NCBI RefSeq assembly: GCF_036850765.1
Contig: NC_089492.1
Span: forward strand, 100,459,022-100,523,021
DNA from: Saccopteryx bilineata
Lineage: Eukaryota > Chordata > Mammalia > Chiroptera > Emballonuridae
Direction: 5' to 3'
Length of the DNA: 64,000 nucleotides
In this document: positions 52,501-64,000 of the stretch, piece after piece
Layout of the letters: each line of letters starts with the position of its first letter
How positions within the stretch are numbered: position 1 is the stretch's first letter
Notes under the pieces: model-generated
The model's input: only the letters and a program-made list of their open reading frames with translations
What the model was told of the DNA's origin: nothing
Databases searched by the model: none
Position numbers and translations under genes: made by a program

Positions 52501-52519
52501 CTTATAATCTATTATGTCT

Positions 52520-52777
52520 ATAAGGCTGGTGGCCGCTGCCGTGGCCAGGCAGGTTCTCATTGGATTTGGTCAGATGGTAAAGGAACTGTGGAGCCAGAAA
52601 ATGGTGAGCTATTCCATTTACTAAAGTCTCATAAGAGCAGACCAGCAAACAGGGAGGGAAGATCGCTTCCCTCTCACTCTCCAGACTCACCCGGACTCAC
52701 AGGCCCCCACCAACCTCAGTACTCCCAGCCAAACAGGCCAGGCTGAAATCTCAGGGCTCCCAAACCCCTCAGCAGCC

Positions 52778-52814
<37 letters not shown>

Positions 52815-53030
52815 CTCTGCACTCCCCAGCAAAACAGGCTGGGGGGAAAAGCCCTTTCAATAGCAAACAATTGCCCCTCTCCACAGTGGCAGGCAGTCCA
52901 CAATTTGCAATCTGCCACCCTGAGGGCAAGCTCCTGCAACCTTCCATAGACAACACATACACGGCACTACTCCAATACAAGCGAGCAAACCTAAATAACA
53001 CTTGTTTATCCAACAGTGTCTAAGGCCAAT
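52520..53030 (-). mobile_element. LTR-like segment with poly(C) tract (endogenous retrovirus relic)
   Basis: On the minus strand it runs from near TGTTGGATAAACAAG to GCGGCCACCAG. It includes a GC-rich middle, an AGTAAATGGAAT stretch resembling a decayed polyadenylation signal and a U5-like end. About 510 bp, similar in layout to 49690-50040. A run of 35 C lies inside it. It is probably a solo LTR; no viral genes are adjacent. Confidence 0.5.
52779..52813 (+). repeat. Poly(C) tract, 35 bases
   Basis: An uninterrupted run of C from 52779 to 52813. Such a tract is rare in mammalian DNA, can form i-motif/G-quadruplex structures, and its length is prone to sequencing error. Confidence 0.95.
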
Positions 53031-53387
53031 CTTCCCACCTATTTCAGTTTTCATCTCCTCTTACCTGCTTAAGAACTTCACTCCTGAAATTCTTTCTTTC
53101 TCTTTCACCATCCAGTTCCCCTCTCTGCTAACTGATTCCCATCAGTATGCATTTCATGTTAAACAAGCAACTCTAGACTCTACTTCTCCAGGAATCAACT
53201 CCCTCCCTTTTCCTTCACAATAAAATTTCTGAAAAGAGTTGTTTATATTGGTTTTATCTTCCTCTTCATCAGTTTTGTTCACTTTTGGACTTATTTAAAT
53301 CAGGCTTTTGTGCCCATCATTCTACTTACCAATACCTTCGTGTTGCCAAATCCAGAGGTGAATATTCTTCCTAAATCTATTTTACCG

Positions 53388-53697
53388 GCCTGACCAGGTG
53401 GTGGCGCAGTGGATAGAGCATCGGACTGGGATGCGGAGGACCCAGGTTCGAGACCTCAGGACTGGGATGCGGAGGACCCAGGTTCGAGACCCCGAGGTTG
53501 CCAGCTTGAGCACGGGCTCATGTGGTTTGAGCAAAAGCTCACCAGCTTGGACCCAAGGTTACTGGCTTGAACAAAGGGTCACTCGGTCTGCTGAAGGCCC
53601 GCGGTCAAGGCACATATGAGAAAGCAATCAATGAACAACTAAGATGTCACAACGAAAAACTGATGATTGATGCTTCTCATCTCTCTCTGTTCCTTTT
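53388..53697 (+). mobile_element. SINE form C with internal 36-bp tandem duplication
   Basis: Head GCCTGACCAGGTGGTGGC. The unit GGACTGGGATGCGG...CGAGACC at 53423-53458 is repeated at 53459-53494, differing only in its last few bases. Inserted in L2-like sequence. Confidence 0.93.
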
Positions 53698-54196
53698 TTC
53701 CAACTTTTAAACATTGCAATGCCCTAGGCCTCAGTCCTAGGGTTTCTTCTCTATCTACTTTGGAAAACTCTTCTGGTATCATGGTTTTTTATATACCACT
53801 TTCATGCTGTTGACACCTAAATTCCTATCTCATTTCTCCTCTGAGGTCCAGTCTTCTATTCCCACTTGGATGTTTAATAGAGATCTCTGACCCAAACTGC
53901 TTCTCTCAGTCTTCCGTCTCATTAGTGACTCTTCCATTCTCTGAATTTCTAAGAGCAAAAACATAAAGACCATATTTATTCCTCCCTTTTCTTTCACACA
54001 ATGCATCTAATCCACCAACAAGTCCTGTCAACTCCAACATCAAGACCTATTGCACTTCGCAACACTTCCTGCCACCTGCATTATCACCTCCCAGCACTGT
54101 GAGCTCTCACCTGAACTAGTTACAAACAGCCTCCTACTCTAACTGCTCATCTACAGTCTATTTTCCACATAGCAACCAAAGTAAAAAAAAATTTTT

Positions 54197-54563
54197 TTTG
54201 TATTTTTCCAAAGTTCAAAGTAGGGAGGGGGGCTGACAGACAGAGTCCCGCATGTGCCAGACCGGGATCCACCCAGCATGCCCACCAGGGGGCGATGTAT
54301 GGCCCCTCTGGGGCATTGCTCCACTGCAATCGGAGCCATTCTAGCGCCTGAGGTAGAGGCCACAGAGCCATCCTCAGCGCCCAGGCCAACTTTGTGCCAG
54401 TGGAGCCTTGGCTACAGAAGGGGAAGAGAGAGAGAGAGAGAAAGGAGAGGGGAAAGGGTGGAGAAGCAGATGGGTGCTTCTCCTGTGTGCCCTGGCCGGG
54501 AATTGAACACGGGATTTCCACACACCGGGCCAATGCTCTACCGCTGAGCCAACCAGTCAGGGC
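54197..54563 (-). mobile_element. SINE form A
   Basis: Reverse orientation, ending CCAGTCAGGGC. CAAAGTAAAAA and CAAAGTCAAAT flank it. Inserted in L2-like sequence. Confidence 0.93.
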
Positions 54564-54824
54564 CAAAGTCAAATTTTTAACACACAAATCTAACCATTTT
54601 ATTCCCCTAGTCAAAATTTTTACACCTTTTCTATTACACTCAGAACATAAATCCAAAATCCTTACCATGCTTACATGAGATCCTATAAAATGTAGCCCCT
54701 CTCATTTTTTTAGCCTCACCACTTACTCCCTCTTGGTGCCTCGTTCATCCCACAGTAATCTTGTGGTACCTCCAACACCTAAACTTTGTCTCTCAGGTGT
54801 CACCGTCCCAGGTTTCACTGATAA

Positions 54825-55080
54825 TAACAGCCTATCATGTATTGAGCTCCTACTTCAGGCAAGCCAGTACATTGGCATTTTACATATATTTTTCATCCTA
54901 ATCATGAACTCTCAACATAGATCTTATTATCTCCTCTTTACCAATAAAGAAACTGAGGCTCAGAAAGGTTAGGTATTTTGCCCAAGGTAGCAGAACAGGA
55001 AGGACAGTGGTAGAGCTGGGATCCACATCCAAGTGTGTCTGGTATTAAAGTCCAAACTCTTTCCACTGCATTATGCTGCA
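54825..55080 (+). mobile_element. MIR SINE
   Basis: ATGTATTGAGCTCCTACTTC, AAAGAAACTGAGGCTCAGAA, GGTAGAGCTGGGATCCACAT and TTTCCACTGCATTATGCTGC in consensus order; well preserved. Confidence 0.85.
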
Positions 55081-55884
55081 ATTCTGTAACCTGGATAGAC
55101 CAGTGCAGACATAATTTCTTCAGTAAAATGTTACTTTTTTTTGAGAATGATAGAAAGAGAGAGGGAGAGATAGGGCTGGTGTCCTAGTATTCATTATAAA
55201 GCTGGCTTAACTGTTTTGAAAGAGCTTGCTGAGGAAATTGATTCTGTTAGTAATCTCCTTGAATCTCCAGAAGAGAAGGGGGGGTACAGCTGTGGAAAGG
55301 GTGGGTACAACATCTTCTCACCTGAGTGATGAGCCTACAGGGCCGAGGAAGCAAGCCCTGGGGGAACTGTTGCCGTGAAGGCTCTCTTTTGTCTCCAAAT
55401 GCTAATAGTTCTGGATTCAACGTCTTTTCTCCCTTTGCTGGACCCAGAGATAATAAAACAAAAAACTTACAGCATGTAATTTGGAATTTTACAGGTATGG
55501 TTGGCTCACAAAATTTTGTTCTTCCTGACAAGGCTTGGATGATTCTATCAAAATAAATCTCTGAAGGAAAAAAGAAGCTTTCTTTTAGTCTATGAGAAGC
55601 CTTTTCAAGAACAAAAATAACACTTAAAACTGATATTCTGTGTATCTTCTTTTTCTTCTCTTTTTCAGAAGAAATTCTGCCCTTTCTGATAAGAGAAAAT
55701 AATAAATGTCAAGGGGAAAAATGTCAAAATTTGGCATGCTTTGGAGAGTGGAAATTTTTTCTAACACTGCTTTGAATTTTAAAGAGTTTTGGTCACAGGT
55801 TGTTCTGGAGTCAGATTTCCACACCCACACATGTTCCTTGTCAGTGCCCATGTCCATGAGTGCCTTCAGAGTATCTGCACTCAT

Positions 55885-56450
55885 TCATCAGAGCTTGGCT
55901 GGGAACATGACCATATTAGTTTCTAGAGAATCAGAACCATTAGGATATGCAGACAGACAGACAAGTAGATGAAGAAATTTATGATAAGAATTGGTTCATG
56001 GGACTATGGAGGCCAAGAAGTCCCACAAACTGCTATCTGCAAGATGGAGAACCAGGAAAAATAGTGATGTAAGTTAGTCCAAATCTGAAGAGCTGAGAAC
56101 TGTGGGAGCTGACCCTGATCCAAGTCCAAAAACCTAAGAATCAAGGGTAGGGGTCCAGAGAGTGATGGTTTAAGACCTGGTCTGAATCCTAAGGCTTGAA
56201 CACCAGGAACTCCACAATGTCCAAGGTCAGGAGAAGATGGATATGCCAGCTCAACTAGGGAGGAGATTTGCCCTTCCTCCACCTTTTTGTTCTGTTCAGA
56301 CCCTCAGTAGATTGGTTGATGCCCATACTGGTGAGCTTGATCTTCTTTACTTAGGTACCCACTCAAACACTAACCTCTTCAGGAATCACCCTCACAGATA
56401 CATCCAGAAATAATGTTGCATCAGCTCCAGACCATTCAAGTTGACAAAGA
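55885..56450. mobile_element. Old mammalian interspersed repeat, class not determined
   Basis: Begins near TTTCTAGAGAATCAGAACCA and continues with TTCATGGGACTATGGAGGCC, TTTTGTTCTGTTCAGACCC and CCTCACAGATACATCCAG. This word order is common to an abundant old mammalian repeat that I recognise but cannot name with confidence. Confidence 0.5.
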
Positions 56451-56689
56451 AAATTAAATATGATAACCATTTCAAGAGCCAACACCTTCTTTAAGTAGTC
56501 TCTTATGTTCTCTCGCCTTGGTGGACACTTCTCTGCCCAAAATGTGCTTGATCAGATACGGCCAGTTTTTTGCAGGTGGATCATGTAGCAAGGTTGAGTA
56601 GACAAGCTAAATTCTGTGTTCATTTCAGTAAAGCCACATTTTCCATGTGTTTAACATTGTGCTATGTGGTATGAAGGCTACAGTGGGAA

Positions 56690-56890
56690 AGAGAAGAGAG
56701 CCAAAACTTATTGAGAGCCTATATATAATTTCCTACTATATAGGTTAATATAATTTTTCATGGTTAGAGAAGAAGTGAGGCTCCAAAAAGTCAGTACCTT
56801 ACTCAAGCTTGGAAATGGAAGAGATAGAATTGAAATAAAGAACTGTCTAATACAAAAACACATGCCCTTTCCATTGTACCACATTGGCAC
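56690..56890 (+). mobile_element. MIR SINE remnant
   Basis: GAGAAGAAGTGAGGCTCC, GGAAATGGAAGAGATAGAAT and CCATTGTACCACATTGGC recall the MIR 3' half. Confidence 0.55.
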
Positions 56891-57529
56891 AGAATTAAAA
56901 GTGAGATTCCCTTCCAAATGTGTTATGGTCCAAGGTGACATGCCAAATAATAAACTCTGAAAGAATCTGGACAAGAGGAAGATCTAAAAGAATTTAGATG
57001 ATCAGAGAAGGTCTTATGGAGGACGCAGGGCAGGAGCTGGGCCTTAGAACCTGGATGGGGTTTTTATAAGCAGAAAGGAAATCCATAGCAGGTGAGGGGG
57101 GTTGCAGTCTGGGAATCAGAATGAGCTAAGAAATAAAGGGCAATAACAGTGGCGTGTGTGGGGTGAAAAGACAATTGCTCTCTCTGTTGCTAAGAGTGTG
57201 TGCTGAAAGTAGAAGATAGGGCTATGCAGATGTTATAATAAAATTGTAGAGTGTTTTCAAAGCCGGGTAGAGTTAGAAGGAGAGAGCAATGGGGAAGGAA
57301 GAGTGGATAGTTCATGTGCCTTCTAGAAGGGGAAATTTTATAGTTAACTGAAACACAATAGAATTATCAGTGTGTGTGAATTCTCTACATACAGTGGGAT
57401 TGGTTAATCATAATTTTGTTCTGTTATATAGTAAAAATTAAAGTTATTCAGATAGAGAATAAAATACAGTGTAGTTCTGCATTGCATCAGAGCAGAAAGT
57501 GGTGGGACACCTGAAGAAGAGCCAGTTGT

Positions 57530-60289
<2,760 letters not shown>

Positions 60290-60630
60290 TATCTAGTGCT
60301 TTGCCCAAGTCAGACATTATGGGCCTCAGCACCATAGTTCTCACTGTTCCTTCTGCCTGGCATGCCCTAAACACTCCTCACCTTTATCTCTTCCTGAATA
60401 TTTTACCCTTTGTTTTCACAGGTTTTCCCTAATCCCTCAGGTAAATAAGGAGCCTTAAGACCAAGTAGTATCTCCAATGCATAGCTTTGCATATTGGTAC
60501 TTTGTGCATTAGATTATCTCTCTTCCATTAGATTGTAAATTTCTTGAGAGCAGTAATTGTGACTTATGTTGCATGTACCACAAGGCAAATCATAAGTATT
60601 TGCTGAATTTATGTGAAAAAATTCTATCAG
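60290..60630 (+). mobile_element. L2 LINE 3' end
   Basis: CTGCCTGGCATGCCCTAAAC, AGATTGTAAATTTCTTGAGAG, then TAAGTATTTGCTGAATTTATG: a clear L2 terminus. Confidence 0.72.
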
Positions 60631-61834
60631 GCTAAACTTGTGCACCAGTCCTCCAAGTATACATTCAACATGGACTATGAAGACTAAGAACCTCTTAGAA
60701 GGGAAGGAAAAGCAAACAGGAGCTAACTAAGTAGATTGCCACCAGCCACTCCCCTCCCCTCACTTCTCTTGAATTCCTTTGTACCAAAGAGAATGAACAC
60801 AGTGTTAGCTTTCTCATTTAATCATCACTGTGGCTTTTGAAGCTCTTAAAAAATAACTGTACCCTAATGCTTTTCTAAAATGCCACTTGATAACAGTGTA
60901 GAAGTATTTTATGTAACTACTATATACTGGATGTATCTTCAATAGAATGTAGTGATCAAAACCAGGATAATAATTCTATCCCATAAGTGTTTCCATTATA
61001 AACTCCTCTCTAGAAGGGTTTGTTACTCATTTGTTTAATTTGTATTAAGCTTCAGCCTGACATGCAAATTCTCAGTCTTACTATAATGTAAGGTATCATT
61101 TTCTGCTGCAAGACATACATTTAAATCAGTATAGCAATTATATACATTGACTACTGTGCTTCTCTGCTGAGGAAGTAGACTTAGTTATCCACACTGGATA
61201 TTCATATCATATCATCTTTTACCTTCCTGGGACAACTCTGATGGTCAAGGTTGTGGTACTGCTCAGGGTTCCCTGTGAGTCATGCTGTGGGTTGGTTATT
61301 ATACCTGAATACAAGTGGCCCAATGGCTCTTGAGAACTTGAGTCACCTGGAAGATTATCACTCACAAGGTGATAAAAAACAAGGAGAATTTAAGACATTT
61401 CCCTGCCAGGATGTCTGGCCTCCTGTTATCTGCTGACCTGGGCTAGAAGTGGATCCTCAGGAAACTGGCACCTGAGGGTCCTCTCCCCAGAAGTCAGTTA
61501 GTCTCTTTTTCTTCTGGTTTTGCCCCAGCCTTTGAGACCCAGGTTTATTGCCCCTTCACTCCTACATTTGAGAACTTTGTACCTGGTGGGTTAGGGGTGC
61601 TTACTCCTCATAGGTCTACTTTGGGGTGGAGGGCATTTCCCACACCAGGTCTTCTCTTTTCCCCCAAATCCTATTCCTCTTGGTATTCAATTTACTTTTA
61701 GATATTTCTAGTGGATTTGTACCTTTCTTCTCTTTACATTGAATTTCCTTGGGATATTTCTATCATATTAAAGGGTAGAGAGAAGCAGGGACTGGAAGAA
61801 TAAAGGGAAGATAAAATCAAAGTTGGTTCTTTTG
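60631..61834. other. Intergenic stretch with no recognised element
   Basis: Unique-looking sequence of mixed composition between an L2 end and the nested SINE pair. No gene recognised. Confidence 0.4.
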
Positions 61835-61837
61835 TTT

Positions 61838-61873
<36 letters not shown>

Positions 61874-62085
61874 GTGAGAGGCAGGGAAGCAGAGACAGAC
61901 TTCTGCATGCACTCCAACCAGGATCTACCCAGCAAGCCTCCTACCAGGTGATGTTCTGCCCATGTGGGCTGCTGCTCCACTGTTCACCAACCAAGCTATT
62001 TTAGCAACTGAGGCGAAGCCATGGAACCATCCTCAGCATCCGGGGCCAACTTTGCTCAAACCATTGGAGCCATGGCTGCGGGAGG

Positions 62086-62127
<42 letters not shown>

Positions 62128-62238
62128 GAGGGTTGAGAAGCAGATGGTCGCTTCTCCTCTGTGCCCTGACCAGGAATCAAACCTAGGACTTCCATATACC
62201 AGACTGATGCTTTACCACTGAGCCAACTGGCTAAGGCC
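61835..62238 (-). mobile_element. SINE form A with (TTTA)n tail, left part of a nested pair
   Basis: Reverse orientation. A (TTTA)n tract at about 61840-61875 and a (GA)n tract at 62089-62121 lie inside it. Ends CTGGCTAAGGCC. Flanks AAAGTTGGTTCTTTT and AAGTTTCTTCTTC look like a decayed duplication. Confidence 0.92.
61840..61875 (+). repeat. (TTTA)n microsatellite
   Basis: About nine TTTA/ATTT units in the tail of a form A SINE. The same SINE also holds a (GA)n tract at 62089-62121. Confidence 0.9.
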
Positions 62239-62251
62239 AAGTTTCTTCTTC

Positions 62252-62516
62252 TTTTTTTTTTTTTTTTGCTTTGTTTTTTTTTTACAGAGGCAGAGAGTCA
62301 GAGAGAGGGATAGATAGGGACAAACAGGAATGAAGAGAGATGAGAAGCATCAATCAATCATCAGTTTTTCGTTGCTACACCTTAGTTGTTCATTGATTGC
62401 TTTCTCATGTGTACCTTGACTGTGGGCCTTCAGCAGACTGAGTAACCCCTTGCTCAAGCCAGCGACCTTGGGTCCAAGCTGATGAGCTTTGCTCAAACCA
62501 GATGAGCCTGTGCTCA
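62252..62516 (-). mobile_element. SINE form C, 5'-truncated
   Basis: Reverse orientation, T tracts at the left. It stops inside the internal CTCAA units without reaching the tRNA head, so the copy is 5'-truncated. Flanked by AAGTTTCTTCTT and AAGTTGCTTCTT. Confidence 0.9.
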
Positions 62517-62829
62517 AAGTTGCTTCTTTTGATTCTCAGAAGTTAGCTATGGGAATTCTACTGAGAAAACTTTCTATTTAGAAATATCCTGCTTTGAGAA
62601 TCCTACCAAAAAACTTTCCATGTGGTATAGGCCAATTACTTATTTGCTCTGTTTCCTTAAGTGTCATGGGAGGGGATTCATTATTTAATGCACTCAACAA
62701 ACATTTATTTAACAAGCAGGGGAAATAAAAGTCCAATTCTTATATATATGGATATTGCTAAATTGTCTTTCAAAGCAGTTGTACTAATTTGCTTAGTGTA
62801 TTGGTGAATAACTGTTTCCCTATCTCCTG

Positions 62830-62992
62830 AATTTTTTTTTAATTTTTAAAAGTTGATTTTAGAGAGAGAAAGGAAGTGAGGGAGAAAAAGAGACAGAAAC
62901 ATCACTCTGTTCCTGTATGTGTCCTGACTGGGATCAAACTAGCAACCTCTGTGCTTTGGGACAATGCTCTATGAGCTATCCAGCCATGGCTG
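62830..62992 (-). mobile_element. SINE form D (old)
   Basis: Reverse orientation, GA-rich tail, B-box ACTGGGATCAAACTAGCAAC, head end decayed to CCAGCCATGGC. Confidence 0.8.
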
Positions 62993-63284
62993 TCCCAAAT
63001 TCTTTTGAAAAATTATCTAAAGCACGTCATCCAGGATTTGATTCTCTGAATTTGTCTTGAATCTAAGTTAGGATGTTGGCTTCCAAAAGTTGTTCTGCTG
63101 AACCTCAGAGGCTGCTGGACAGGCAAGGATAGACAAAAGAGAGAAGAACAGGGCTCTGCTTTCCCTTTTAACCAGAACTGTTTCAACTGTGTTGGTTTTA
63201 AGAGTTGGGATGCCACATGAGGTTTCGTTTTTAACAAAAAAATCTGCTGTTAAAGAAAGTTTGAACATTAAGAACTCTCAGAAC

Positions 63285-63655
63285 TGCCTGAGCAGGTGGT
63301 GGTGCAGTGGATAGAGTTGGACTGGGATGCATACGACCCAGGTTCAAAACCCAAGGAGGCCAGCTTGACCATGGGGTCATCTGGCTTGAGCACAGGCTCA
63401 CCAGCTTGAGCGCGGGGTCACTGGCTTGAGCATAGGGTTGCTGGCTTGAGCCCAAAGGTCACTAGCTTGAAGCCCAAGGTTGCTGGCTTGAGCCCAAGGT
63501 CATTGGCTTGAGCAAGGGGTCACTCACCCTGCTACAGCCTCCTAGTCAAGGCACATATGGGAAGGCAATCAATGAACAACTAAGGAGACTAAGGAACCGC
63601 AGCAAAGAATTGATGCTTCTCATCTCTCTCTTCATGCCTGTCTGTCCCTGTCTGT

Positions 63656-63699
<44 letters not shown>

Positions 63700-63712
63700 T
63701 TCTGTCACAAAA
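63285..63712 (+). mobile_element. SINE form C with expanded internal units and (TATC)n tail
   Basis: Head TGCCTGAGCAGGTGGTGG. It has at least seven GGCTTGAGC-type units, more than the other copies, and a (TATC)n microsatellite at 63657-63699. AACTCTCAGAAC and AATTCTCAGAAC flank it. Confidence 0.92.
63657..63699 (+). repeat. (TATC)n microsatellite
   Basis: About 11 tetranucleotide units in the tail of a form C SINE; likely polymorphic. Confidence 0.92.
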
Positions 63713-64000
63713 AAAATTCTCAGAACCAAATTTTGTGTTCCACCTTATTTGTAGCTCCCACCACCAATTAGGTTTAAATTTTCTCAGTTAATTTTTTCTA
63801 TGTATATTTTAGTGAGATATGTAAAGTTCATTTTTAATAAGGTGGGATATAATTAAATAATAAAAAAATTGTTAGCATTTGAATCATAGTGGAAATTGAA
63901 GCAGTAATTGAAATCACCCAGGGAGAATGGGCACAGTGGGAAGAGACGAGGACCAAGGATGGCACCCCCAAAACAGGAAATTTATGTGATTGGCTGAGGA

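Larger units (their letters stand above)
53235..54830 (+). mobile_element. L2-like LINE remnant, interrupted by two SINEs
   Basis: Plus-strand counterpart of the 40.5-43.2 kb remnant: CCCACTTGGATGTTTAATAG, AACAAGTCCTGTCAACTCCA, CTAACTGCTCATCTACAGTC and CAAAATCCTTACCATGCTTAC occur in the expected order. The frame is broken many times. Confidence 0.58.

Noticed and set aside
52372..52746. 124-codon plus-strand ORF
   Set aside because: It crosses the end of the hAT element and runs into the LTR-like segment; chance open frame.
63361..63540. CRISPR-like spaced repeats
   Set aside because: The repeated GGCTTGAGC units belong to a SINE body in a mammalian genome; spacing and spacers do not fit a CRISPR array.

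Overview
This is a mammalian nuclear window, almost certainly from a bat. It is dense in tRNA-derived SINEs of the bat Ves type, and several 8-bp-duplication hAT transposons are also present. I sort the SINEs into four forms: A, about 370-400 bp, head GCCCTGGCCGGTTGGCTCAG; B, about 185 bp, head GCCTGACCTGTGGTGGC; C, about 330-430 bp, head GCCTGACCAGGCAGTGG with internal GCTTGAGC-type units; D, about 150-190 bp, the classic short Ves with head GCCCTGGCCA and a CTCTCTCT tail. This mix reminds me of rhinolophoid bats, but the family is a guess.

Positions 78-39347 (minus strand) hold the 5' part of LRPPRC, the mitochondrial leucine-rich PPR RNA-binding protein. I could place 15 consecutive coding exons with intact GT/AG borders and a continuous phase: exon 1 next to a CpG-rich promoter near 39.35 kb, exon 15 at 78-105. 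Together they encode 560 residues. The gene continues past the left edge. Introns hold SINEs, L1/L2/MIR remnants, hAT and mariner-like elements and a U2 snRNA fragment.

The most notable item is in LRPPRC intron 11 on the opposite strand. It is a processed copy of CHMP4B (ESCRT-III) with an uninterrupted full-length 224-codon ORF at 15460-16134, its GC-rich 5' UTR, a polyadenylation signal, a short poly(A) and a target-site duplication. Retrocopies of ESCRT-III genes have elsewhere been recruited as antiviral factors (retroCHMP3), so this one deserves testing.

From 39.5 to 64 kb I see no host gene. This fits the interval that separates the LRPPRC 5' end from PPM1B in other mammals. It holds long old L2-like LINE remnants (40.5-43.2 kb minus, 53.2-54.8 kb plus), two LTR-like segments, a complete non-autonomous hAT element at 52131-52500, a decayed TXNRD1 retro-fragment at about 57.53-57.81 kb, simple repeats and many SINEs.
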